Notes under the pieces: generated by a model
Databases searched by the model: none
Seen by the model: only the letters and a program-made list of their open reading frames with translations
What the model was told of the DNA's origin: nothing
Source: Artemisia argyi
Lineage: Eukaryota > Streptophyta > Magnoliopsida > Asterales > Asteraceae
DNA length: 64,000 bases
NCBI GenBank assembly: GCA_030686995.1
Contig: CM060703.1
Span: 7,608,597-7,672,596 of the forward strand
Direction of reading: 5' to 3'
Made by a program: the position numbers and the translations under genes
In this document: positions 1 through 10,384 of the stretch, one piece after another
Position numbering within the stretch: position 1 is the stretch's first letter
Layout: every line of letters begins with the position of its first letter

Positions 1-1464
1 ACCCACTTTCATAATAAAAAAAAATATATATTTGTATTTCTGGTTATGGTTGCAGCGAAATACATCAAGGAGGACCACATGCCATCGATTTTAATAAAAA
101 AAATGTATTTCTGCTTAGAATTGCAGCGAAATACACTTAATGGGGACCACATGTCACTTTCAACTTTTTACAATTTACTTTTTCAACCTTAAACTTTTTA
201 ATATTTACAAGCTTTTTATATAACAAACTTTATTTGTCAAATATTTAGCAAATATATAGCAAATTCGTTGATAAAAAAAATACTGTTGGGAAGAGCTCTA
301 AATTACGAACAAAACGAGCCCAATATTGATATGTTTTTTACGTACGTACGATTTTCTCTTTAACGAGTAAAGTTTTATTAATAAAGTTTAAAAAATTATA
401 AAGTTTAAAAAATCTTAAACGAGCCCAATTATAAAGTTTAAAAAATTATAAAATTATAAAGATTAAAGAGTTCGCTATATATTGATATGTTATAAAAAAA
501 ACTTTATTCGTTATAAAAAACATATATACTAATAATTTTGTTATGTATGCTTATGAAAGTAAAGGTTCATTGGACAAAAAAAAAACGTACAATTATACTA
601 AAAAAGTAAAGGTTCATTGGACCAAAAAAACAGCATTCATCTTTCATAGAATTGTACAGTTTACTATTTTTTGGTTTATGAATGTTTATGTTTTTATTAT
701 AAAACGATACTCCTCTTTCATAGAATTGTACGTCTTTGACTCAAAAAGTGTGTTATGAAAGTTTTTTCTTAAAGAAAATATTATACATACATACTACCTA
801 AACTCTTTAATCTTTAGAATTTTTTATATAACAAACTTTATTCGTTAAATATTTAGCAAATATATAGCGAATAAAGTTTTTTTTTGTCCAATGAACCTTT
901 ATTTTCAAAAGCATACATAACAAAATTATTAGTATATATGTTTTTTTATAACGAATAAAGTTTTTTTGTATAACATATCAATATATAGCGAACTCTTTAA
1001 TCTTTATAATTTTATAATTTTTTAAACTTTATAATTGGGCTCGTTTAAGATTTTTTAAACTTTATAATTTTTTAAACTTTATTAATAAAACTTTACTCGT
1101 TAAAGATAAAATCGTACGTACGTCAAAAACATATTAATATTGGGCTCGTTTTGTTCGTAATTTAGAGCTCTTCCCAACAGTATTTTTTTTATCAACGAAT
1201 TTGCTATATATTTGCTAAATATTTGACAAATAAAGTTTGTTATATAAAAAACTTGTAAATATTAAAAAGTTTAAGGTTGAAAAAGTAAATTGTAAAAAGC
1301 TAAAAGTGACATGTGGTCCCCATTAAGTGTATTTCGCTGCAATTCTAAGCAGAAATATATTTTTTTTATTATTAAAATCGATGGCATGTGGTCCCCTTGA
1401 TGTATTTCGCTGCAACTATAACTAGAAATACAAATATATATATTTTTTTATTATGAAAGTGGGT
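1..1464. repeat. Long near-perfect inverted repeat (foldback-like element)
   Basis: Bases 1 to about 590 and about 885 to 1464 are reverse complements with few mismatches. The start of the window pairs with the stretch ending TTATGAAAGTGGGT at 1464. The AT-rich spacer (about 600-880) reuses pieces of the arms. The motif GTATTTCGCTGCAA, or its complement, occurs twice per arm (near 50, 120, 1330 and 1402) and once more just outside the right arm (near 1503). No credible coding sequence lies inside. The left end is cut by the window, so target-site duplications cannot be tested. It could be a non-autonomous foldback or Mutator-like element, or a hairpin locus that yields small RNAs. Confidence 0.85.
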
Positions 1465-2019
1465 CCAAAGATAGGAAAGAGGTGGAGTCGGCCCGTTACT
1501 GTTGTATTTCGCTGCAATGGATATGTGAGATACGGTTTTTTTTTTTTTAATTTTTTATTTTAAAAATGACGAGAAGCCGACACGTGTACATATTGTATTT
1601 CTGGTACACTTTGCAGTGAATTAGGAGACCATCTAGGGAATAAAGAAAAAATCAGCTTTGAAAAAGGCAACCAATTACTGCAGAAGCCTCTGCAGTAATT
1701 TTCGCTATATACTTGTCCAAAAAGTATTGCAAAATTTGATGCATGTACATAGAAACTATTGAAACTAAATAAATTAATGCATGCACGTATAACTTGATGA
1801 CTCTATTAATACATGCACAACCAGGAAGGTTCGCTCGTGCCTTGTAGTATCCACTTGTTTCTTGATGACTCAGTTTCGACTATTTTTCTCATAAATAGAG
1901 CATTGAAAAGGGTTGACTTAGATTCATATATATCAACTACTGCACAGGAAAGCAACATGTTGGTACAAATCTAAATATATCCAGCCTGTTAGACTGTTAG
2001 TTGAAGACTTGAAGGTATG
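1465..2019. other. Intergenic block of the EXORDIUM array
   Basis: No gene is seen. The first part still holds a GTATTTCGCTGCA-type motif (about 1503, degenerate near 1594), so the foldback element may extend past 1464. From about 1738 the sequence is paralogous to blocks at about 6450-6640, 46070-46680 and 53980-54530. Shared landmarks are GATGCATGTACATA, TTAATGCATGCACG, the GTAGTATCCACTTG stretch and the GGTTGACTTA stretch. This marks it as upstream sequence of one unit of the duplicated array. Confidence 0.6.
1673..1700. repeat. Perfect 12-bp-arm palindrome with 4-nt loop
   Basis: AATTACTGCAGA (1673-1684) and TCTGCAGTAATT (1689-1700) are exact reverse complements separated by AGCC. It can form a stable hairpin on either strand. 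It contains two PstI-type CTGCAG hexamers. It lies between the foldback region and the array unit. A role as a transposon end or excision scar is possible but not shown. Confidence 0.7.
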
Positions 2020-2036
2020 GAATGACCGATCGAGTT

Positions 2037-4796
2037 GACACCAGTTAACTCTAAAAAAAACCCAAAGTCGACACCCAACTGGCGATTTCTTTTAACCCTA
2101 ACAAACCTTTATCGGTTTTCAACTTTCAACCAGATCCTTGTGTTTTTTGCAAAGATTTGTTAGTTTAATTGATTACCATCGTGTTTATCATTGGACTAAT
2201 CTTATTTTCTGCTTCAATCACATAATTTTTTGGTTTTAAGTCTGATCGAATCTTAGGGTTTATTAGAATCGTTTTTTCTTGATCCGACCTTAGGGATTTG
2301 CGATCGATTTCTTTTATCTTTACTCCTAAGTCGGTTTGTCACTTATATAATCATCATTATACAAATTGTTTTATCTTCTGATCGATTATTATGGATTTTG
2401 GTTAGTGTTGTGGCGTTTTTGTTCAAACCCTAAGCGATTAGGGTTCTTTTTTGCATGCGTGCTGTTTGAATTGGTGCTTCTGGTCGTGGGTTTCTAGGGT
2501 GATGTTTAATAAGGGTTTTTTGAATTCTGAGGTTGCTGCTGATTCCTCAAAGTCTAAAGGTAATCTTAACGTGGATGTCGAGGGTTTGGCAGCTAGGGTG
2601 AAACGGTTTAAGGGCAATGATGAGGGGAATTCTGATGTGGTTGATGTAAGTGGGGATGATTTGCCTATCCCTAGTCCTGTATCTGGTATGATTGATACTA
2701 ACTTGGTTGGGAGCAAACATGACCTGGTGGAGCCGGTTTCACTTGGTAATATTCAATCGGCCACTACTAGTTTTGGTGAGTTGAGTACACCCTCAATGAT
2801 GAACCCTAGTAGTGTTAATTTGAATGTTGATGATGCTCCTGATTGTTCTATGGATGGTACTCAAAAAGTGGAGCCGATTCCACTTACGAATGATACATCA
2901 CATGGTGAAGAGTTGGACCCAGTTACAAGTGCTAATACTGTGAAGCACTTGCTATCTAAGGCGCATAAGAATTTTGATGAAGCCATGAATAATATTCAAT
3001 GTGAGATTGTTGCTAATAAGGCTTCCTCTTCAAGTGGTATTGGGCATAATTCTAACTCAAATATTTCTGGTCCTAATGTTTCTAAGGATGGTACTACTAG
3101 TGGAGTGAAGTCGGTTTCTTATGCGGGTGCTACTTCTAATGAGAATCTGAAACGTGTGCCTAATTTTCGGAGGTTGGAATGTAGCAAAAAGAAGGATAAT
3201 GTTGACCTTTCAGTTCCATTGAAAGTAGTGGAAGAGGTTAACACGAGGTTTGAGAATACTCTCTACGGTTATTTCCTTGGCCAGCGCCTTGCTTTCCCTG
3301 TTGTTGATTACTATGTACGCAATGCATGGGCTAAGTTTGGTGTGCAAAAGGTAATGATAAATGCAAAGGGATTCTTCTTCTTTAAGTTCAATTCCAAGAA
3401 AGGTGTTGATGATGTGCTTGAAAATGGTCCTTGGTTGATTCGTAATGTACCAATTATTCTTAAACCATGGACATTGAATACCAATCTGCTTAAAGAGGAC
3501 TTGACTAACATTCCGGTGTGGGTTAAATTTCATGATGTCCCGCTTGCTATGTTCTCGGATGACGGCCTTAGTCTTCTTGCTACATTGATTGGTACGCCAA
3601 AAAGGTTAGATGCCTTTACTAGTCAAATGTGCAGGGAATCTTGGGGTCGGAGTAGTTTTGCTAGGTGTATGATTGAAGTGAAATCGGATGAGGTGTTTCG
3701 GGAAAGCATCACTGTTGAGATACCTTTACTTGATGGTACGGGTTCGACGATTGAGAAGATTCGTGTTGAATATGAATGGAAACCACCTCGATGTGATAAG
3801 TGAGGTTTTTGGTCATAATTTGGTGGATTGTCCTAAAGTTGTTGTGCCTCCTGCTCAACCTACTATGAATGTCAATGATGGTTTCAAGACTGTTAACACT
3901 AAGAAGAAGGGAAAGCAAGTTGGTTCAACAAAGCCGGGTCAAGGAGGTTTCACTAAACCTGTTGTGGGTAAGCAGCTTCATTACCAACCCAAAAAAACTC
4001 CTCCTGAACCTAAGAAAGTTGTTGTTGCTAAGAAGAATGCTTCCGATGTGGCTAGTACAAGTGGAACGAAAATCACTACATCTAATCAGTTTGATGCGCT
4101 TAATATGGATGATACAGATGGGTTTGGTATTCCTAATATTGATACCAATAAGGATGTGGATGATGGTCGTACACTGGAAGTTAATGAGGATGTGTCGATT
4201 AGTACTAGTACTACATCACAAGAACCGCTTGTGGGTGATTCAATGAGGACTAAGGAAGTTGGTTCTACTCCTATTGTGGAGAAAATTAGTAAGCTTGAAA
4301 AGCTACTTATTGATGGGAAAGCTATTCTTGTGGATGATGTAGGTCATCCTATTCCGTCCGCCTCTGTCACTAAGAGAGCTAACCCATTTTCCAAGGTGGG
4401 TAATGTTGTGGTTTCTGATAGTGAGGACGAGGAGGTTCTTAACACGTTTGACGAATCAGCAAATCTTTTTGGTGGAGGTCATGAACGTGAAGATGAGCTT
4501 GATGACTATGATGATTACTCGAAGCAAATTTACGATCTCCCTGGGGAATTGGATGCTCTTAATGCCATTTATGGCTTTAATCTCCAAGGTCGTAGGAAGT
4601 AGTTTATATGTTTGTCCGAGTCTTTCAATATTATGTGGTAGTGGTTTGTTTTCTTGACTAGAAAATAGGAAGTATCTTGTTATGTAAGCTTTTCGCCTAT
4701 GTAACGGGCTGAGATATGGGATTCACTCATATCCATTGTACTTAAATGTTTTTTGGAGTAATATATTTACCGGGTCGTCGACCTTTTACCCAAAAA
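2037..4796 (+). mobile_element. ORF1-only LINE (non-LTR retrotransposon) with 17-bp target-site duplication
   Basis: GAATGACCGATCGAGTT stands immediately before (2020-2036) and after (4797-4813) this 2.76-kb segment. The same target occurs uninterrupted at 46676 and, with one change, near 54527 in paralogous units, so it is a clean insertion. The element has an unstructured leader of about 410 bp, one long ORF (2451-4602, frameshifted) and a 3' region of about 190 bp ending in an A-rich tail (CCCAAAAA). No endonuclease or reverse-transcriptase ORF is present between ORF1 and the tail. Two further copies in the window share the same ORF1-to-tail arrangement. This looks like a non-autonomous half-LINE mobilised in trans. 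Confidence 0.85.
2451..4602 (+). pseudogene. LINE ORF1: DUF4283 / CX2CX4HX4C zinc-knuckle protein, frameshifted
   Basis: The first frame (2451-3803) holds a disordered Ser/Asp-rich N-terminus of about 250 residues. A DUF4283-type fold follows, with landmarks LYGYFLGQRLAFPVV, FFFKFNSKKGVDDVL, NIPVWVKFHDVPL and RCMIEVKSDEV. It leads into the start of a zinc knuckle (PPRCDK). The reading then shifts at 3801-3802, consistent with loss of two bases from a TGTG run, and continues in another frame to 4602. That second part completes the knuckle (GHNLVDC) and adds a basic then acidic C-terminal tail ending GRRK. Such proteins bind the element RNA in plant LINEs. The initiator may be 2451 or the next Met at 2502. 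There is one lesion and otherwise an open frame, so the copy is young. Confidence 0.8.
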
Positions 4797-4813
4797 GAAT
4801 GACCGATCGAGTT

Positions 4814-5603
4814 AATAGCCGCCATTGAATCATCAATGAAGATTGTGCAAGTGTTACCAACTTGATAAATTAATGACTTAATATAAACCAGTAGTTGTTT
4901 TTAGGACTTGTTGAGCTTTTCATAATGATCTAATAATGTACACACAAATTGCAAGAAAACGGAACGCTTGGAACTATTGTTTGAAGGCCCGGCCGCCTGG
5001 GGATAAGTTAGATATAGTTCATGTTGTCGATAGTATTTACTACACTAATGCCATATACGGACTAATTAATCCTAGCCTAAAGCAGATGAGTTAAACGTGC
5101 AAATGGATGAGATTTTTTTGTTTATGTTATCAGAGGAGGGAATTCTTTGACTCAAATGTACGCAGCTTTATTGGGTATTCCTTTAACCGTTTTGTAACCC
5201 GTCCCTAGCCTATTCTTATGAACAAAGATGAGCATGTACTATATGTCCATATTGTAAGTTAAGGTGAATATTGCAATACAAATCAACTAGAATTTAGACG
5301 ATGGTTGTCTAATTACAAACCACAACCAATATTATATTGGCAGAAACAGGTTGGATATGTCTACTTATAGCCCAACATTTTTTCTGTTGGGAAACATTTT
5401 GTTGTTCATCTATTTATTTTTTACACATTTAGTCAACTTACAAAAGGTCAAACTACAAACACCCTCCCCGTGCATGCATTAAAATAATTTCTAAGTTTGT
5501 ATCCCAATGCATTAATTCTTGTAGGCTTCAACCTTTACTTTAATTTAACCGTATGCCCCTTGCATATATTTATTCACGATATATATCTGTGAATTGCTAA
5601 ATA
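4814..5603. other. EXORDIUM-array unit, distal promoter region
   Basis: No gene is seen. The sequence is paralogous to 46695-46920, 54545-54950 and 9520-9877. Shared landmarks are the target-site flank (TAATAGCCGCCATTGAATC), ACGCGGCTTTA-type stretches, CAACCCGTCCGTAGCC-type stretches, AATATTATATTGGCAGAAACAGGTTGG and the TCCCCGTGCATGCATTAAAATAA block. The uninterrupted CCCAATGCATTAATTC at about 5503 is the empty counterpart of the non-LTR insertion at 54951-55959. Confidence 0.6.
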
Positions 5604-5619
5604 CCTTTCTAGACAGGTT
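5604..5619 (+). promoter_or_regulatory. Conserved upstream block CCTTTCTAGACAGGTT (copy 1)
   Basis: This 16-bp block is identical in five places (5604, 9878, 43318, 50233, 56034), each time upstream of an EXORDIUM start or remnant, and is followed by a TTCCAT-like extension. The flanking sequence varies more. It is absent in front of the minus-strand gene at 8886. Here the downstream gene is only a remnant starting at 5974. Confidence 0.55.
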
Positions 5620-5973
5620 CCTTCCATGACACAGCACAAACGAGTTTTTCATTTAAAACCAGCTGTAACATACTAATCAGGGGCGGACCAAAGGGGGTTC
5701 CGATGGTACACTGGAACTCCATGTATTTTTCTTGACTAGTGTGACAGTATGTCAAATATATCGATTTTTCTAACATAAACATTGTCTTTAAATTTTGGGT
5801 TACGATTTTTTGTATTGTTCGTAAAATGAACCTGATAACTCTTGGTACCGGCTCCACCATTGATTCAAAAATCCCATTTGAAAGGTACAAATACTACATT
5901 CTAGCTTCACAGCTAGTATCACCATCAACTCATCGTTCATCAACTATTTCCTTTATTTCTAATTCTTCACAAC

Positions 5974-6130
5974 ATGACTCATATTCACTTTTTGCTACAT
6001 TTTGTCTTTGTATTATATCCATCTTGCATGTTTCTTTTGCAACAAGCTAGACGGTTCACTGATCAACTTTGTTCGAGATTCATCCAACTTACTCAACTGT
6101 AATATCATAGCTAACCCAAATTGCAACAGA
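5974..6130 (+). pseudogene. EXORDIUM-like remnant (signal peptide and first mature residues)
   Basis: The start codon and signal-peptide codons match the intact gene at 43501, followed by recognisable pieces of the [15 protein letters not shown] region in shifted frames (a stop plus at least one frameshift). Similarity ends near 6130, and the next sequence (AATATATTAAATGATATATCAC) is the same as that following the remnant at 56411-56560. The conserved promoter block lies about 355 bp upstream and a GGTACAAATACTACA stretch replaces the TATA region. It cannot make a functional protein. Confidence 0.75.
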
Positions 6131-6975
6131 ACTCAGGAAAAAACAAACTCAATATATTAAATGATATATCACAAAATAACATAGTTAACAAATAAAAAGC
6201 TATTGAACCATTGCAAATACCATCTCGTTTCTAAATCGCCAAGTACATGCTTGGTATTGTTTTACCATTATCGTTTTATACTATTGCATCTTATGTGTAC
6301 ACAATAACTTTTTCCAGTGTACATAATCACCTCCAAACTTCAACTTAAACCAAAACAATTTAAACTAAATTGTTAAAATGCATACTTATCTTTCGGGTGA
6401 CTAGGTTGCGTTCGAAGTTTCCAACTACAATATACCTGTCCAAACATGATTATTAAACTTGATGCATGTACATAGAAACTAATGAAACATAATATATTAA
6501 TGCATGCACGTATAACTTGATGAATATATTAATACGTGCACGAACACGAAGGTTCGCTTGTACGTACTTTGTAGTATCCACTTGTTTCTTGATGGCTATA
6601 TTTTGACTATTTTCATTAATGGAGCACACAAAAACGTTGACTTTAGCGGGAAAAGTCAATTAGAAGGGCAAAGTTGTGGCATGGATGATAGAACTAGACT
6701 TACAGCCTGTCTCTTTATTATCCACCATATATACCGAGTCATGCATGGTTAACAAATTAAAATGGGTCAAATTATTGAGGATGATGATTAGTCATAAAAA
6801 TACTTTGTGTGTGCATTATGCACATGGAAAATATAACTAAAGATGTTCAAAAAAATCTACATATATGACTATATTATTTCAGAATGAGATTGCCGGAGTA
6901 TAATTTTTCCCTTTTCTTTGACACAATTTTTTACAAATATGTGGATGAAACCCCAAACAATAACCTTTTTCGTAG
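6131..6975. other. Intergenic block of the EXORDIUM array
   Basis: No gene is seen. Positions 6450-6640 repeat the upstream block also found at 1738-1910, 46070-46540 and 53980-54460 (GATGCATGTACATAGAAACT, ATTAATGCATGCACGTATAAC, TAGTATCCACTTGTTTCTTGATG). A 68-codon minus ORF at 6453-6659 crosses this repeat and is not conserved as protein. Confidence 0.55.
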
Positions 6976-7340
6976 TCTCAAAAGTGTCGCAAAGTGACAC
7001 TGTTTGGTGTGTCACTAGATATTTCATTGACACTTTCTACCTTGTCGCTAGATTTTACTGGTAGGAGACACGTTAGTGACAAATTTTAACGTGTCACAAA
7101 TTATATTAGATTTTACATGGTGTGTTTAGTGTGTCACATAATAAGATTTTACTGGTAAGAGGGTATTATAATCATGTAATGACTTTCACAATCATATTTG
7201 TAAATTTTAGTGTGTCAAATAACTAGATTTGTCACAAATGTGTCACAAATTTTACTAGATTTTATGTGGTGCATTTAGTGTGTCATATAACTAGTGGTAG
7301 GAGGGTATTGTAATCATGTAATGACTTTTACAATCATTTT
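6976..7340. repeat. GTGTCAC-rich repeat with internal ~140-bp tandem duplication
   Basis: GTGTCAC/GTGACA-type words occur about ten times between 6985 and 7285, starting with a GTGTCGCAAAGTGACACT hairpin. A block containing GGGTATTATAATCATGTAATGACTTTCACAATCAT (about 7160-7195) is repeated with small changes at about 7303-7338. This resembles the subterminal part of a non-autonomous DNA transposon, but I cannot define ends or a target duplication. Confidence 0.5.
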
Positions 7341-7941
7341 AATTGTTTTGTTAAAGATTTGACAATGAAACTATAATACCATAGGCATAGATCTACAGCA
7401 TTATTTTCTGCACAAATTACTATAAATAATATATTCGTGTTTCTGATCCATAAGTTGCATTTAAAGGTATATTTTATTATTCTGTATTTGTAGCATTTGG
7501 ATCGGATTATAGTGATATATCTATATCTATATCCCAAATTTCGTACAAGACAAAAACAATATAAATGATATCCTCGGTCTCTTATATATCTCCAATCAAA
7601 ATCATACCAATAATGATTCCAAATAACATACCAAATTCACCCTAAACCATATCCTTCAATTATTCAATTCATATTTGATATTTTGCTGCCGTGTGTTAAA
7701 ATGTGGAGAATAGTATTATGGAAAATGATTTAAATATATCATATACGAGTAACATTTGACCCTTTTAAAAGTTGTTGTAACCAACAAAACATGTCTAAAT
7801 AAAGAAATCAAAAAGATTAATCATAACTTTTCATATAATCTATACTCATAAAAGAACTTTAGATACATGCATACAAGAACTAATAAATTTATACTTTTTT
7901 CTTATTTTAATTTGTACAACATTCTTATAATCGCGACTTGT
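7341..7941. other. 3' flank of the minus-strand EXORDIUM gene
   Basis: AT-rich sequence with no coding potential that I trust. It forms the downstream region of the gene that ends at 7942 and contains several AATAAA-like words on the minus strand. No array landmarks were recognised here. Confidence 0.5.
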
Positions 7942-8886
7942 TTAGACCAAAGTGGAACAAGTTGAAGTAGATGGATCATACATAGCCGGAACCAAATACT
8001 TCCTTCCGTTCGTGCCATGAGCGTTATAACTAGCACCCGTGGTCGAGTCCACCAACAAATCTCCCGGGTACCCGGGATACGCCCCTTTCCCATAAATGCC
8101 AGGACACGCGGATGCGGCTTCCAATGGCGCACCCGCGTCTCCCTGATAAAACCCTTTCCCAAATGGGTTTGTAACCGTACCAGCCAATAAACTAGCCAGA
8201 TTAATCACCATACCATCTAAACCTACATCGTTATTGGGTGCAACTACTGGTGCACCCTGTGGGCCATAAATAGGCTGGTGAAACGGCCATGCACATTGAC
8301 CAGGACATTGTGTCTCGGAATTTCCCACCCAAATGTATGCAAATTTATTTTTGTTTACTTTACCCTTGGCAGTTACGGAATTTGCTACAGCAGAGCGGTG
8401 GGTCCCGCATCTGCCAGAGCAAAATCCTGTAACTGCCACGTCATTTGCTGTTAATACAATATTAACAGCATTTGGTGATGCACCCTTTGAAGCAAGTTTA
8501 GCTAGATGGGTTTCGGTTAAAGACTTTCCTAAGGAGTATTTTGGGTCCGATACTTGTTTACCAAGCCGGGTGTATAATGAAGCTGGTTTGGATAATTTGT
8601 TATGGTACTTCTCGGTGGTTTTCCACCATGTGGCAACGGATGGTTTGTGATCAGATTTGGATGATAACGAGGTGATGAAATCCGAGATAATGGCCTGTTG
8701 GGACGGCTTAAAGTTGCCATACCATATTAGGTTGATGGAGATATTGCCTGTGAGAAGTTGACCATTGTGGTATCTGAGTTGGTTCGGGGAATCTCGAACC
8801 AACTCAGTGAGTCGTCTAGTTGCGAAAGCAACATGTGAAATTGATAGTACAAAGAAAAAATGTAACAAGAAACGAGTTGAAGTCAT
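7942..8886 (-). CDS. EXORDIUM/PHI-1-like secreted protein, intact
   Basis: An intronless frame of 314 codons, the usual size for the EXORDIUM family (Phi_1 domain). Residues 1-22 are a hydrophobic signal peptide ending near AFA. Family signatures follow: [16 protein letters not shown] (160-163), [27 protein letters not shown] read as two blocks (184-210), [18 protein letters not shown] (220-237), and a C-terminal GRKYLVPA...STLV ending. Six cysteines (156, 160, 194, 198, 261, 310) and one N-glycosylation site (N48) suit an extracellular protein. EXORDIUM proteins act in the cell wall and promote brassinosteroid- and sugar-linked cell expansion. The gene is inverted relative to the other array members. 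Its last 57 residues are identical to those of the gene at 43501-44445, while the N-terminal third differs. Confidence 0.93.
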   Translation of the reverse strand: MTSTRFLLHFFFVLSISHVAFATRRLTELVRDSPNQLRYHNGQLLTGNISINLIWYGNFKPSQQAIISDFITSLSSKSDHKPSVATWWKTTEKYHNKLSKPASLYTRLGKQVSDPKYSLGKSLTETHLAKLASKGASPNAVNIVLTANDVAVTGFCSGRCGTHRSAVANSVTAKGKVNKNKFAYIWVGNSETQCPGQCAWPFHQPIYGPQGAPVVAPNNDVGLDGMVINLASLLAGTVTNPFGKGFYQGDAGAPLEAASACPGIYGKGAYPGYPGDLLVDSTTGASYNAHGTNGRKYLVPAMYDPSTSTCSTLV

Positions 8887-8950
8887 TTTTGTTGGTTAAG
8901 AACTTAGAAAGTGGAATGAGTTGATGATGAAAGTAGTTGTGAATGATGTA

Positions 8951-8960
8951 GTATTTATAC
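8951..8960 (-). promoter_or_regulatory. TATA box of the minus-strand EXORDIUM gene
   Basis: On the minus strand the sequence reads GTATAAATAC, about 65 bp before the start codon at 8886. The plus-strand gene has the same GTATAAATACTACA context about 75 bp before its own start, so the core promoter is conserved although the farther upstream block is not. Confidence 0.8.
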
Positions 8961-9877
8961 TTTTTGAATTTGCTTGTATTTTATTTTATTAATGTTTGGA
9001 TAATTATTTAAAGGAATGAAGTGGGGCATGGGAAGCCGCTTGGAAATACAAATAGAGAATTGTTTTTCGTGAACCCAGTCACGGATGCATGCAACTTTTA
9101 TTGTAAAACCTTTATCTAGTTTAGCAAGAATCATTGTACCTATAAATAAACTAATTTAGATTATAGCTTACATATCTTAAATCACTATAGGTATTCTGAT
9201 ATATTCTTACAAAAGTTTTCACGTTTAAACATTATTAAGTACACTAGCTATTAAAACATGACAAATGAAAGAGTCATAAACTATAAATCAAGAAAAAAAA
9301 AAAACCGCGCTCTCCAATAATCTACGCTAAAAAAATTTTAAAACTTTATTCGTTCACCCGTTTTTTAAGTTTAGAATTCTTCATAATGTATTGCAACATC
9401 TTATACGACCAGGCGTAATAAGGGTACCAATACCGAGTTTTGGATTACTCAAGACGCATCTAACATATTACGGATCGGAGCGTCAACAAAAACGAGGACT
9501 CAGTCTTTGACTCATAATGTTCGCGGCATTAAAAGGTTTCCCTTAACCGTTACCCGTCCCTAGCTGGCTAGCTCGATGAGTATGAACTATATGTCTATAT
9601 ATATTCTAAGTTAAGGTGAATACTGCAATACACATCAACTAGAATTTAGACGATGGCTGTCTAATTACAAACCACAACCAATATTATATTGGCAGAAACA
9701 GGTTGGATACTTGGATATGTCTACTTATAACCCAACATTTTTTCTGTTGGGAAACATTTTGTTGTTCATCTATTTATTTTCTACACATTTAGTCAACTTA
9801 CAAAAGGTCAAACTTCAAACACACTCCCCGTGCATGCATTAAAATAATTTCTAAGTTTGTATCCCAATGCATTAATA
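8961..9877. other. Upstream region of the inverted gene, then array unit
   Basis: No gene is seen. Positions 8961-9480 are unique AT-rich sequence lacking the CCTTTCTAGACAGGTT block. From about 9520 the sequence matches the 5150-5600 unit (AAGTTAAGGTGAATA, AATTTAGACGATGGCTGTCTAATTACAAACC, CCCCGTGCATGCATTAAAA). The orientation therefore returns to plus somewhere near 9500, which marks the inversion boundary. Confidence 0.55.
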
Positions 9878-9893
9878 CCTTTCTAGACAGGTT
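9878..9893 (+). promoter_or_regulatory. Conserved upstream block CCTTTCTAGACAGGTT (copy 2)
   Basis: Same 16 bases as the other four array copies, followed by CATTCCATGAAA as at 56034. It precedes the truncated EXORDIUM start at 10266. Confidence 0.55.
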
Positions 9894-10265
9894 CATTCCA
9901 TGAAATAGCACAAACCGAGTTTTTCATTTAAAACCAGCTGTAACATGCTAACCAGGGGCGGATCGAGGGGGTTCCCGAGGGTACACTGGAACTCCATGTA
10001 TTTTTCTTGGCTAGTGTGACAGTATGTCAAATATATCTATTTTTCTAAAATGTACAATGTCTTTAATTTTTGAGTTATGATTTTTGGTATTTTTCATTGA
10101 ATGAACCTGATTACTCTTGGTCCCGGCTTCGCTACTGATACTAACATTTATTATAAAACTCAAAAATCCCAATTTGGAAGGTACAAATACTAAATTCTTC
10201 GCAACTAGTATCACCATCAACTCATCATTCATCAACTAATTCCTTTATTTATAATTTTTCACAAA

Positions 10266-10304
10266 ATGACTCCAATTTGCTTTTTGCTACATTTTGTCTT
10301 TGTA
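10266..10304 (+). pseudogene. EXORDIUM-like 5' remnant cut by the Tat retroelement
   Basis: ATGACTCCAATTTGC begins a signal peptide matching the array members. Identity with the remnants at 5974 and 56411 stops right after CTTTGTA at about 10304, where Tat-type gag sequence begins. About 13 codons remain. The rest of this gene copy was not found on the other side of the nest (after 41050). Confidence 0.7.
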
Positions 10305-10384
10305 CTAGAGGCCATGGTATGGTAATGCCAGGCAGCGTCATGCCTACTTGGCAGCCCGTTGGCCGGCATTATCCTACAATCTAG

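Noticed and set aside
543..758. 71-codon ORF in the spacer of the foldback element
   Set aside because: AT-rich, with low-complexity Lys/Tyr runs, and built from arm repeats; no sign of selection as protein.
3869..4246. 125-codon ORF overlapping LINE ORF1 in another frame
   Set aside because: It is a shadow of the true ORF1 frame; its Leu/Met/Arg-rich composition is a by-product.
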